64,000 nt of DNA, taken from Liolophura sinensis. Its lineage: Eukaryota > Mollusca > Polyplacophora > Chitonida > Chitonidae. Location: the NCBI RefSeq assembly GCF_032854445.1, contig NC_088295.1:1058501-1122500 (forward strand). Reading direction: 5' to 3'. How positions within the stretch are numbered: the first letter of the stretch is position 1; the number at the start of each line of letters is the position of its first letter. Below are positions 62,501-63,869 of the stretch, piece after piece. The notes under the pieces were generated by a model, which saw only the letters and a program-made list of their open reading frames with translations, did no database searches and was not told where the DNA came from. The translations under genes and the position numbers were made by a program.

Positions 62501-63869
62501 CCCTGACAATAAACTACATGTAAGTTAGAATACTACTCACCACTGACAATAAACTATATGTAAGTTAGAATTCTACTCACCACTGACAATAAACGACATG
62601 TAAGTTAATACTATGCACCACTGACAATAAACTACATGAAAGTTAGAATACTACTCACCACTGACAATAAACTACATGTAAGTTAATACTACTCACCACT
62701 GACAATAAACTATATGTAAGTTAGAATACTACTCACCACTGACAATAAACTACATGTAAGTTAATACTATGCACCACTGACAATAAACTATATGTAAGTT
62801 AGAATACTACTCACCACTGACAATAAACTATATGTAAGTTAGAATACTACTCTCCACTGACAATAAACTACATGTAAGTTAGAATACTACTCACCACTGA
62901 CAATAAACTACATGTAAGTTAGAATACTACTCACCACTGACAATAAACTATATGTAAGTTAGAATACTACTCACCACTGACAATAAACTACATGTAAGTT
63001 AGAATTCTACTCACCACCGACAATAAACTATATGTAAGTTAGAATACTACTCACCACTGACAATAAACTATATGTAAGTTAGAATACTACTCACCACTGA
63101 CAATAAACTACATGTAAGTTAGAATACTACTCACCATCGACAATAAACTACATGTAAGTTAGAATACTACTCACCACTGACAATAAACTATATGTAAGTT
63201 AGAATACTACTCACCACTGACAATAAACTATATGTAAGTTAGAATACTACTCACCACTGACAATAAACTACATGTAAGTTAGAATACTACTCACCACTGA
63301 CAACAAACTATATGTAAGTTAGAATACTACTCACCACTGACAATAAACTACATGTAAGTTAGAATACTACTCACCACTGACAATAAACTATATGTAAGTT
63401 AATACTACTCACCACTGACAATAAACCATATGTAAGTTAGAATACTATTTACCACTGACAACAAACTACAAGTAAGTTAGAATACTACTCACCACTGACA
63501 ATAAACTACATGTAAGTTAGAATACTACTCACCACTGACAATAAACTACATGTAAGTTAGAATACTACTCACCACTGACAATAAACTACATGTAAGTTAA
63601 TACTACGCACCACTGACAATAAACCATATGTAAGTTAGAATACTACTCACCAAGTCGCTGATGAATTTATACTCTGTATTGGTGATGTTTACAAGCTGCG
63701 ATCCCAGTGAGAAAATCTCCAGAGAGCAAATCAGAGACTGTACTGTATCCAATGACATGGAGGAATTGGCAGGCATGACAAAAATGAAGTCCAGTTTGGG
63801 CATGGTCAAGTTACAGAAAGTCTCCAGGGTGGAATTCGGGTTGGCCATAAGCCCCATCAGTCGCTGACC
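2395..63869 (-). CDS. Giant modular extracellular protein, 40 exons in window; ABCA12/13-like ectodomain candidate (partial, both ends outside)
   Basis: One continuous minus-strand reading frame was assembled from 40 exons by reading acceptors and donors and checking phase at each junction; total 7,639 nt = 2,546 codons plus 1 nt. The protein is 12 tandem modules of about 215 residues, each with segments A (paired Cys, sequons), B, C and D. The usual exon phases are A 0-0, B 0-2, C 2-1, D 1-0. Many N-x-S/T sequons and the regular Cys pairs indicate an extracellular or luminal protein; no signal peptide, membrane helix, Walker A or ABC signature is present in the window. Known of the family: ABCA1, ABCA4, ABCA12 and ABCA13 have very large helical, glycosylated first ectodomains with a comparable D-A-B order around a Cys pair. 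That the gene is ABCA-like is inference; an unrelated giant secreted repeat protein remains possible. Exon structure confidence is much higher than family confidence. Confidence 0.55.
2756..2955 (-). CDS. Exon e39, module 12 segment B
   Basis: 200 nt, phase 0 in (tgtgtgcag|CTG), phase 2 out (AACAG|gtaaag). It encodes LSKVSLGSVDVNWYRGL through KTKKPEQVIN. Confidence 0.87.
3203..3880. repeat. 58-bp minisatellite spanning the e38 splice donor, about 11 copies
   Basis: Each unit holds cctacctcaaaggcaatgcg, the reverse of the e38 end TTTGAG|gtaggt, followed by more e38 coding sequence (gtctagggctgactgt). Copies nearest e38 match it best; outer copies drift (ctctaagg). Confidence 0.93.
3850..4047 (-). 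CDS. Exon e38, module 12 segment A
   Basis: 66 codons, phase 0-0 (acceptor gtcacgcag|GTT, donor TTTGAG|gtaggc). Cys pair ILCESD...ELCNQ; sequons NNS and NLT. It ends ALDVGRIAFE; this end plus donor is the unit of the 58-bp array. Confidence 0.89.
4438..4562 (-). CDS. Exon e37, module 11 segment D
   Basis: 125 nt, phase 1 in (actttgcag|TG), phase 0 out (GACATT|gtaagt). It encodes VMSLSSLLKNPTQVTEDL then QISPQIIQNLFNSTL. Confidence 0.86.
4731..5235. repeat. 62-bp minisatellite spanning the e36 splice donor, about 8 copies
   Basis: Units contain cttaccgtcctgctgcccca, i.e. e36 coding CACTGGGGCAGCAGG joined to gtaag, plus about 40 bp of intron. Outer copies replace some donor bases. Confidence 0.92.
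5196..5338 (-). CDS. Exon e36, module 11 segment C
   Basis: 143 nt, phase 2 in (ttgtctgcag|T), phase 1 out (GAGG|gtaagt). It encodes IFGLMSEVLGILDDNN through FFKAALGQQE. IFGLMSEVL resembles IFDMLKALK of module 1 C. Its last about 20 nt and donor are reiterated in the 62-bp array. Confidence 0.87.
5484..5665 (-). CDS. Exon e35, module 11 segment B
   Basis: 182 nt, phase 0 in (ttgtgtag|TAT), phase 2 out (GACTC|gtgagt). It encodes YVNMNSHNEPFTCDSM, LTSNRSLPGLFGEDF and EPSSEAIKNID. It contains two Cys, unusual for B; they might compensate for the damaged A segment (inference). Confidence 0.84.
5985..6400 (-). mobile_element. LINE 3' end (I/Jockey-superfamily-like), 5'-truncated
   Basis: On the minus strand about 6345-6262 encodes QCVGCDAQYYIKHILVDC then a VDLANARQSF-like stretch, the Cys/His motif typical of the C-terminus of such LINE polyproteins. 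It is followed by an AT-rich 3' region ending near 5995 with the gctgaaatattgctgatg motif. A second, related copy is at 7755. Confidence 0.72.
6431..6525 (-). CDS. Exon e34, second half of module 11 segment A (chimeric junction)
   Basis: 95 nt, phase 1 in (cactttacag|AT), phase 0 out (GATATG|gtgaga). It encodes FDQIVCSLRGMKLHEIV and LADINVFGLIDM, matching the part of A that begins at the second Cys. The first Cys and segment D of module 10 are not found upstream. The frame is open to about 6634, so a longer exon using the weaker AG near 6617 is an alternative. Confidence 0.7.
6977..7101 (-). CDS. Exon e33, module 10 segment C
   Basis: 125 nt, phase 2 in (gtgttacag|G), phase 1 out (GAAG|gtgagt). 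It encodes YSQSCQTVLSLLGSH through EEVKVTE. One extra Cys compared with other C segments. No D exon follows it. Confidence 0.84.
7516..7718 (-). CDS. Exon e32, module 10 segment B
   Basis: 203 nt, phase 0 in (ggcatgtag|GGA), phase 2 out (CACAT|gtaggt). It encodes GMKMQGPLRNHTVLTGW, LQRLKDKLGQLW and IGHILLGLSTNSH. Confidence 0.86.
7755..9735 (-). mobile_element. Degenerate LINE with endonuclease and C-terminus, reverse transcriptase deleted
   Basis: Read right to left on the minus strand, with frameshifts: IIQWNCQGKF (about 9730-9700) and FKEAHLNTSDNNF (about 9655-9615), the start of an endonuclease-like domain; FLIMGDFNSYNP (about 9400-9370); DDHCGSNRFPLIL (about 9224-9186), matching the SDHFPI active-site block; linker RKAWTMVQKFKGKH (about 8850-8810) and ELKTAIKK (about 8580). 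The C-terminal Cys motif CVECDAEDSIRHILVVC is at about 8193-8140 and the 3' end at about 7760. Only about 270 bp separate the linker from the C-terminal motif, so the polymerase is missing. It sits in the 4.7-kb intron between e31 and e32, same strand as the host gene. Confidence 0.72.
9736..10535. other. Intron sequence, no recognised feature
   Basis: This stretch upstream of the LINE endonuclease could hold an eroded 5' part of the element, but I recognise no protein motif in any frame. Confidence 0.4.
10536..11946. repeat. 77-bp minisatellite, about 18 very uniform copies
   Basis: The unit includes taatggtcatgtgaatgcct and ctctgtgatggtgcgaatgt. Copies differ at only a few sites (tcatgt/ttatgt, gtgcg/gtgtg, one extra a), implying recent amplification or homogenisation. 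Confidence 0.96.
11947..12436. repeat. Irregular short repeat of taatgatggtatcaacgcc type
   Basis: Units of about 20-24 bp vary in length and sequence and run up to the donor of e31. It looks like an older relative of the 77-bp array, whose unit contains similar words. Confidence 0.85.
12438..12632 (-). CDS. Exon e31, module 10 segment A
   Basis: 65 codons, phase 0-0 (acceptor ggctttcag|TTG, donor CAAGAG|gtgggt). Cys pair TVCDQ...HLCEA; sequons NSS and NAS; ends VQSVVQE. Confidence 0.88.
12780..13105. repeat. 32-bp minisatellite, about 10 copies
   Basis: The unit contains catctgaagttaaggatgca then gtatacacattt. Nearly identical copies between e30 and e31. Confidence 0.95.
13231..13358 (-). 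CDS. Exon e30, module 9 segment D
   Basis: 128 nt, phase 1 in (aatttcacag|CA), phase 0 out (GGACAG|gtcagt). It encodes SNSSLKLIKLYSEGDKA then AAQFLTASVNAGQ. FLTASVN resembles FLSASVK in D of module 4. Confidence 0.87.
13625..14300. repeat. 22-bp C-rich minisatellite, about 30 copies
   Basis: The unit is close to ctgctgcccacttcaccca with spacing shifts. It gives a Pro/His/Cys-rich plus-strand ORF that is not a gene. Confidence 0.93.
14361..14637 (+). mobile_element. Full-length tRNA-derived SINE with perfect 11-bp target-site duplication
   Basis: The tRNA-like head has an A box (TGGCTCAGTTCGGTTAG) and a B box (GAGTTCAAGTCC). The body runs through gtgaaatattcctccacggc and the tail ends caccaatca plus A-rich sequence. 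The flanks carry aaacaggggtg at 14350-14360 and again at 14638-14648. Confidence 0.9.
14722..14849 (-). CDS. Exon e29, module 9 segment C
   Basis: 128 nt, phase 2 in (tgcttgcag|T), phase 1 out (AACAG|gtaggt). It encodes VVDILRFADPFIPPQYL through DLLDHLT. It follows a 9.3-kb intron but fits phase exactly. Confidence 0.85.
14933..15080. mobile_element. Degenerate dispersed repeat with TATTT tail
   Basis: A run of tttatttattcatttattta is followed by eroded sequence with ggaggaaaccagagtaccc and ctttggcaag. Similar words occur near 27112-27230, 33125-33190 and 35055-35290, suggesting old copies of one element. Confidence 0.5.
15081..16025. other. Intron sequence, no recognised feature
   Basis: Between the old dispersed repeat and the 45-bp array I see no exon with fitting phase, no RNA gene and no tandem repeat. 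Confidence 0.45.
16030..19845. repeat. 45-bp satellite, about 85 copies with higher-order structure
   Basis: The unit is close to catacatacagacacaattc then ctgaccaaaatgacacctgggaagt. Because 45 is a multiple of three it yields a 981-residue minus-strand ORF in the intron. A marker variant, ctagggggtcatccacatag, recurs at 16427, 16562, 16877, 17237, 17372, 17732, 18542, 18902 and about 19627, mostly at multiples of 45. Confidence 0.97.
19846..21125. other. Unique-looking intron sequence
   Basis: AT-rich, with short ORFs on both strands near 20382-20864. None has recognisable motifs or exon-like splice sites, and e28 to e29 join in phase without it. Confidence 0.45.
21130..23935. repeat. 111-bp minisatellite, about 25 copies
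   Basis: The unit includes catacctgtacctgcacctc, cagtgtcctagtaactgata and gccatggtctactccccaca. Outer copies at both ends are more diverged and some have deletions of a few bases. Confidence 0.94.
24136..24332 (-). CDS. Exon e28, module 9 segment B
   Basis: 197 nt, phase 0 in (tctctttcag|CTC), phase 2 out (ATTAG|gtaagc). It encodes LQGYFFTHAFNASGQNPP, FGQHLQGLLTDL and GMGSLQSLI, and includes the NPP seen in B of modules 1 and 2. The next intron is about 9.3 kb. Confidence 0.86.
24569..24766 (-). CDS. Exon e27, module 9 segment A
   Basis: 66 codons, phase 0-0 (acceptor ccggtacag|GTG, donor TCTGTG|gtgagt). It begins VRGMASLTLIQDTVCN; Cys pair TVCN...ALCG; sequon NAS; ends VITLSSV. Confidence 0.84.
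25004..25160 (+). mobile_element. Fragment of the same SINE family, partly duplicated internally
   Basis: ctggtttcctctccagtcg and the tail gccaatcaaataaatcaataaa match the 14361 SINE. The stretch gtacataagaaggtc occurs twice. Confidence 0.65.
25193..25263 (-). CDS. Exon e26, module 8 segment D (short)
   Basis: 71 nt, phase 1 in (tctctttag|AT), phase 0 out (GAACAA|gtgagt). It encodes LVDGSAMDALAAF and VNMDKLAKEQ. It is little more than half the length of other D exons but has clean splice sites and correct phases, so it looks like a shortened D rather than a false exon. Confidence 0.78.
25569..25702 (-). CDS. Exon e25, module 8 segment C
   Basis: 134 nt, phase 2 in (tataactag|G), phase 1 out (TTCAGAG|gtacgt). 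It encodes LSNLVMMWGQILGRADF through QQAKMFR. The acceptor plus about 22 nt of exon are repeated about 38 times as the 35-bp array on its right. Confidence 0.86.
25675..27005. repeat. 35-bp minisatellite spanning the e25 splice acceptor, about 38 copies
   Basis: The unit cagcctagttataaacaaat + catcaccaggttaga contains, in reverse, the acceptor tataactag and about 22 nt of e25 coding sequence. Left copies are near identical to e25; right copies drift. Confidence 0.94.
27112..27230. mobile_element. Old dispersed repeat remnant
   Basis: tttatttatttatctgacag then gtaaaccacctgcctttggc resembles the degenerate elements near 14933 and 35055. Confidence 0.4.
27375..28060. repeat. 35-bp minisatellite, about 20 copies
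   Basis: The unit contains catacatatgtatatttggc and agtataaacagtcca. Same period as the neighbouring 25.7-27.0 kb array but with a different sequence. Confidence 0.95.
28098..28180. repeat. TA/CA-rich simple repeat
   Basis: Alternating purine-pyrimidine tract of the acatatatacatacatata type. Confidence 0.85.
28353..28561 (-). CDS. Exon e24, module 8 segment B
   Basis: 209 nt, phase 0 in (ttgtgtccag|CTG), phase 2 out (GAGCT|gtgagt). It encodes LVRLFNSSLPPPVVDWEG through LQILDRLQHGDHE. Confidence 0.88.
28790..28987 (-). CDS. Exon e23, module 8 segment A
   Basis: 66 codons, phase 0-0 (acceptor gttttccag|TTG). It begins LLPLLSRPNGQRELCEK; Cys pair 25 apart; sequons NTT and NTS. Two in-phase donors lie 6 nt apart: CGT|gtatgg (used here) and AAG|gtccgt (end at 28796); I cannot decide between them. 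Confidence 0.83.
29375..29462. repeat. About 20-bp repeat, 4-5 copies
   Basis: The unit is close to ttcatgtcccacaccctgt. Confidence 0.85.
29503..29630 (-). CDS. Exon e22, module 7 segment D
   Basis: 128 nt, phase 1 in (gttcccag|GT), phase 0 out (GACAAG|gtaaca). It encodes DPVDLSRLFRDNSALV then FMQAMLQGKIKLDK. Confidence 0.86.
30050..30183 (-). CDS. Exon e21, module 7 segment C
   Basis: 134 nt, phase 2 in (tacctgtag|G), phase 1 out (CACAG|gttagc). It encodes YAAGVNILLSLLERGSV through STLHTLT. Confidence 0.85.
30500..30722. repeat. 31-bp minisatellite, 7 copies
   Basis: The unit contains atggtatgatatgattaaga then cacacaacacc, ending about 75 bp before the e20 donor. Confidence 0.93.
30797..30993 (-). 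CDS. Exon e20, module 7 segment B
   Basis: 197 nt, phase 0 in (cacctgtag|GTG), phase 2 out (AAGCT|gtgagt). It encodes VDVLSQVIGSPVYNST, IDLLDLILPW and FWQKQAPRFNAK. Confidence 0.87.
31304..31504 (-). CDS. Exon e19, module 7 segment A
   Basis: 67 codons, phase 0-0 (acceptor atccccacag|TGG, donor TATATG|gtgaga). It begins WAELRNTSSKD; Cys pair LLCGNV...VFCDR 28 apart; sequons NTS and NVS. Its acceptor and first roughly 15 nt are part of the 73-bp repeat unit that fills the intron to the right. Confidence 0.88.
31490..33055. repeat. 73-bp minisatellite spanning the e19 splice acceptor, about 21 copies
   Basis: The unit contains cgtgcccactgtggggatac, in reverse the acceptor atccccacag followed by TGGGCA..., the start of e19. 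Units fluctuate between 73 and 74 bp (atacacag/ataacacag). Confidence 0.94.
33120..33640. other. Intron sequence with an old dispersed repeat remnant
   Basis: 33125-33190 (gaagaaaccagaataaaacc, cttggcaag) resembles the eroded element at 14933. Nothing else recognised before e18. Confidence 0.4.
33645..33760 (-). CDS. Exon e18, module 6 segment D
   Basis: 116 nt, phase 1 in (ttgttttcag|TG), phase 0 out (GGAAAG|gtaagc). It encodes NLRTLFKYSEVSADPHAL through FLDVNFRPGK. Confidence 0.86.
33848..34050. repeat. Two-copy tandem duplication of the e17 3' end with its donor
   Basis: Copies of about 100 bp: the exon-proximal one has gacag|gcaagt; the outer one reads tacag|ataagt, so its donor has lost G at +1. 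Confidence 0.87.
33967..34109 (-). CDS. Exon e17, module 6 segment C, non-canonical GC donor
   Basis: 143 nt, phase 2 in (acttgacag|C), phase 1 out (GAGACAG|gcaagt). It encodes FLHSVLSSVWVGAV through KAVET. The donor is GC rather than GT but otherwise a strong consensus, as is usual for GC-AG introns. The 3' part of the exon with its donor is duplicated once immediately downstream. Confidence 0.85.
34226..34461 (-). CDS. Exon e16, module 6 segment B
   Basis: 236 nt, phase 0 in (ttttcatag|TTA), phase 2 out (AAAGG|gtaagt). It encodes LAKIGQNISEPFSWRQFL, VPVFPDFL and YGFLDGLK. Confidence 0.88.
34708..34947 (-). CDS. Exon e15, module 6 segment A
   Basis: 80 codons, phase 0-0 (acceptor ctgttgcag, donor GCAGAG|gtaggt). 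The A segment is longer than usual, with an N-terminal SLVSSIADIPDFSNMTYD extension. Cys pair NFCLLD...VVCT 21 apart, the shortest of the set. Sequons NMT, NYT, NTT and NAT. Confidence 0.89.
34948..35605. other. Intron sequence with dispersed repeat remnant
   Basis: 35055-35290 carries a TTTATT stretch, cttcctttggcaag and ggtccaaggccaggtttgaa, typical of an eroded interspersed element. No exon supported. Confidence 0.45.
35612..41690. repeat. 93-bp satellite, about 65 copies, in the e14-e15 intron
   Basis: The unit includes atgtcaggccatacatccat, gacacaggctggcatcactt, ataatgtagatgtaagtgtt and tattgtactccaaatgggag. 93 bp = 31 codons, so plus-strand ORFs of 984 and 1008 residues result; they are split by TAG at about 38558 and a one-base deletion near 38688. 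Copies vary at a handful of sites only. Confidence 0.97.
41709..41842 (-). CDS. Exon e14, module 5 segment D
   Basis: 134 nt, phase 1 in (aactttcag|CT), phase 0 out (TATTTG|gtaaga). It encodes QPITLENLLKNATHIRQL then FELAPDFVSSIL, with sequons NAT and NTT. It has no upstream in-frame ATG, so it is easily missed. The 93-bp satellite begins about 20 bp past its donor. Confidence 0.87.
41843..42835. other. Intron sequence, TATT-rich tracts only
   Basis: Contains tttatttattcgtttattta near 41960 and another TTTA run near 42122-42148; no exon or recognisable element. Confidence 0.45.
42836..42966 (-). CDS. Exon e13, module 5 segment C
   Basis: 131 nt, phase 2 in (tattttag|C), phase 1 out (GAAA|gtaaga). 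It encodes FAEQLQLMMPLIEKTEF through LNRKLTVIE. Confidence 0.87.
43208..44585. repeat. 46-bp minisatellite spanning the e12 splice donor, about 30 copies
   Basis: The unit cagctcacctggtagcattc + tttgatatggccatgactaatgtgcc contains, in reverse, e12 coding (ATGGCCATATCAAAGAATGC) and ACCAG|gtgagctg. Almost every copy keeps a perfect gtgagc. Confidence 0.96.
44551..44762 (-). CDS. Exon e12, module 5 segment B
   Basis: 212 nt, phase 0 in (gatatacag|CTG), phase 2 out (ACCAG|gtgagc). It encodes LAGIGQDGEKFDPLDYI through SLLMAISKNAT. The first donor is required: reading on gives ACC AGG TGA. About 28 nt of the exon end plus donor form the unit of the 46-bp array that follows. Confidence 0.89.
45081..45272 (-). 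CDS. Exon e11, module 5 segment A
   Basis: 64 codons, phase 0-0 (acceptor gggtttcag, donor GACCAG|gtaagg). Cys pair LCSESD...ALCQ 25 apart; sequons NLT and NSS; ends IRTLGDQ. Confidence 0.9.
45273..45716. other. Intron between e10 and e11, nothing recognised
   Basis: No tandem repeat or element identified. The open frame on the minus strand entering from e11 is chance. Confidence 0.45.
45717..46632 (-). CDS. Exon e10, module 3 C-D plus all of module 4 (A-B-C-D), single 916-nt exon
   Basis: Phase 2 in (gttttcag|A), phase 0 out (GAAATG|gtaagt), exactly 1 + 305 codons. The order inside is C (IELLLKSVLPMIL), D (LFDDAPRVKRLLEES), A (Cys pair GICG...VVCS 26 apart), B (VINWEEVFAQSNQLY), C (VLDKYLNGTEGWAF) and D (LFGGSPHLRRLLDLVF). 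Elsewhere these six segments are six exons, so five introns are absent. The entry and exit phases are those of a normal C exon and D exon, so the phase code is preserved around it. This is the best single probe for family assignment. Confidence 0.93.
46855..46995. repeat. 24-bp minisatellite, about 6 copies
   Basis: The unit is agtaaccagtacatatacaa plus ctac. Confidence 0.93.
47018..47196 (-). CDS. Exon e9, module 3 segment B
   Basis: 179 nt, phase 0 in, phase 2 out (CAAGA|gtgaga). It encodes MSSNMTFNLTSYILITV, FPMLIF and WTNQSFWNNVFTRY, with sequons NMT, NLT, NST and NQS. The acceptor (gttgaag) has a weak tract; an alternative AG 8 nt into the exon would change phase. The A-B linker is shorter than in other modules, so a small upstream exon is possible. 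Confidence 0.75.
47490..47681 (-). CDS. Exon e8, module 3 segment A
   Basis: 64 codons, phase 0-0 (acceptor tgtcatag, donor CAT|gtgagc). It begins FANLYTMTLDQALREICQ; Cys pair 24 apart; sequon NLT; ends HLPSLIH. Confidence 0.87.
47905..48215. repeat. About 80-bp repeat spanning the e7 splice donor, 4 diverged copies
   Basis: Copies begin with ttacctgaggt at 47907, about 47984, about 48066 (ttacatgacgt) and 48157, and continue with ...actgaagagaaaatcat and acaagctcag, the e7 coding sequence in reverse. Confidence 0.88.
48160..48281 (-). CDS. Exon e7, module 2 segment D
   Basis: 122 nt, phase 1 in (tttcacag|AG), phase 0 out (CCTCAG|gtaaat). It encodes TSFRLADLFPASPAIQQL then FLDSSPELVEMIL. 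Its 3' half with donor is present as four diverged tandem copies of about 80 bp extending to 47905. Confidence 0.86.
48300..49218. repeat. About 48-bp irregular minisatellite
   Basis: The unit resembles aacatgggtcaacaccacca + gacagaaacacaatcagtaatgagttat, with an optional insertion 'aatgggtc' that lengthens some copies. Confidence 0.92.
49337..49488 (-). mobile_element. SINE, 5'-truncated, with target-site duplication
   Basis: Reverse orientation: TATTT tail, gattggtgttttacgccgca, then aaccgggcagagcctgggg. Flanked by ccatttttaaaga at 49324-49336 and 49489-49501. Confidence 0.85.
49545..51125. repeat. 31-bp minisatellite with a large internal inversion
   Basis: The unit gttgtggctgaacactcaac + gtccactaact runs forward to about 50272, as its reverse complement to about 50990, then forward again. 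Junctions lie at cactaacagttagtggcc and acaacagttactgttgt. Confidence 0.95.
51126..51290 (+). mobile_element. SINE 3' part
   Basis: gacttcctctccagttgtacg, ccagcaacctgcggatggt and tgagtatggcgtaaaacacc followed by an AAATAAATA tail match the SINE at 14361. It abuts the inverted minisatellite. Confidence 0.78.
51291..51705. other. Intron sequence, nothing recognised
   Basis: Between the SINE and e6 there are no repeats or further exons that I can support. Confidence 0.45.
51706..51845 (-). CDS. Exon e6, module 2 segment C
   Basis: 140 nt, phase 2 in (ccttgtag|G), phase 1 out (GGCA|gtgagt). It encodes YGEVYSEQLSQLLGML through ILDKSLLVTG. The split codon TG|G joining e5 to e6 gives Trp. Confidence 0.87.
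52236..52386 (-). mobile_element. SINE, 5'-truncated, with 9-bp target-site duplication
   Basis: Tail tatttatttatttatttgac, body gtgttttatgccatacta and caggcagagcctggggaaaa. gtacatctg occurs at 52227-52235 and 52387-52395. Confidence 0.8.
52495..52700. repeat. 41-bp repeat spanning the e5 splice donor, 5 copies
   Basis: The unit contains cctaccacgatgtgtcaaca: reverse of e5 coding TGTTGACCCATCATG joined to gtaggt. The terminal copy is in e5 itself. Confidence 0.9.
52682..53127 (-). CDS. Exon e5, module 2 segments A+B fused in one exon
   Basis: 446 nt, phase 0 in (gtgttccag|AGT), phase 2 out (CATG|gtaggt). It covers what two exons encode in other modules: FC...IC pair 26 residues apart, sequons NSS and NLT, then the B motifs LNPPDA and FPFMGLF. 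The A/B intron is therefore missing in this module. The 3' edge and donor are duplicated about five times in the intron. Confidence 0.9.
53390..56785. repeat. 73-bp minisatellite spanning the e4 splice donor, about 46 copies
   Basis: The unit contains tggactgacctgggatgggg and acaccatggtctctatcatt: in reverse, e4 coding ATAGAGACCATGRTGTCYCC then CAG|gtcagtcca. It is the largest donor-containing array in the window. Confidence 0.95.
56752..56879 (-). CDS. Exon e4, module 1 segment D
   Basis: 128 nt, phase 1 in (gttgtcag|AA), phase 0 out (ACCAAG|gtcagt). Residues GKLADPWEVFRGAPSL then QKMFTLLDQASEI, close to the LFxxxPxLxxLL pattern of segment D in module 4. Roughly the last 35 nt plus the donor are reiterated about 46 times in the 73-bp array to the left. 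Confidence 0.86.
56880..57478. other. Intron sequence, nothing recognised
   Basis: AT-rich, with short ORFs only. No exon with fitting phase is needed between e3 and e4. Confidence 0.45.
57480..57950. repeat. 17-bp minisatellite, about 27 copies
   Basis: The unit is ccatgtgccgagccaca with variants acagagccac and gctgagtcac. Confidence 0.94.
57951..58656. other. Intron sequence, nothing recognised
   Basis: No repeats or candidate exons before e3. The ORF at 58204-58410 has no motif and no exon-like ends. Confidence 0.45.
58657..58793 (-). CDS. Exon e3, module 1 segment C
   Basis: 137 nt, phase 2 in (tttttcag|C), phase 1 out (CAAG|gttagt). It encodes IFDMLKALKPVL through LTDYFTMLQ, an amphipathic helical segment without Cys. 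Phase and length match segment C of the other modules. Confidence 0.85.
59085..61670. repeat. 72-bp satellite spanning the e2 splice donor, about 30 copies, in frame with e2
   Basis: The unit gtacctgtcaggattggtcg + ttagaatctgtacagtgtaccaagcagggttaatcattagagagtgtacaat is itself two diverged halves of about 36 bp. The minus-strand frame of e2 continues through the array to 59578 with 24-residue periods (NPDRYIVHSLMINPAWYTVQ...). Units left of 59580 are more irregular. Confidence 0.95.
61640..61872 (-). CDS. Exon e2, module 1 segment B
   Basis: Phase 0 in (acceptor attttgcag), phase 2 out (GCCAG|gtatac). It begins VLGSQKPTGQLL and includes NITDFL, HNPPN, DYFPFY and FEKMSAK. NPP and FPF recur in segment B of module 2. 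The donor and preceding NPA codons are the seed of the adjacent 72-bp array, which stays in the same open frame for about 2 kb, so a longer exon using a later copy of the donor cannot be excluded from sequence alone. Confidence 0.85.
61895..62238. repeat. 38-bp minisatellite, about 9 copies
   Basis: The unit contains catccaaaacctgttacatc + agtagatgtacagtaaaa, starting about 25 bp beyond the e2 acceptor. Confidence 0.94.
62385..63650. repeat. 40-bp minisatellite abutting the e1 splice donor, about 31 copies
   Basis: The unit contains gacaataaactacatgtaag + ttagaatactactcaccact. In reverse each unit carries gtgagtagta, identical to the e1 donor and first intron bases; the exon side of the unit does not match e1. 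Confidence 0.95.
63651..63869 (-). CDS. Exon e1, module 1 segment A
   Basis: 73 codons, phase 0-0. The acceptor is a good pyrimidine tract ending ctctgcag; the donor is TTG|gtgagt. It begins GQRLMGLMANP and ends KFISDL. The Cys pair FC...IC is 28 residues apart, with sequons NST, NLT, NSS and NIT. A 40-bp array starts directly at its donor. The acceptor implies further exons to the right of the window. Confidence 0.88.
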
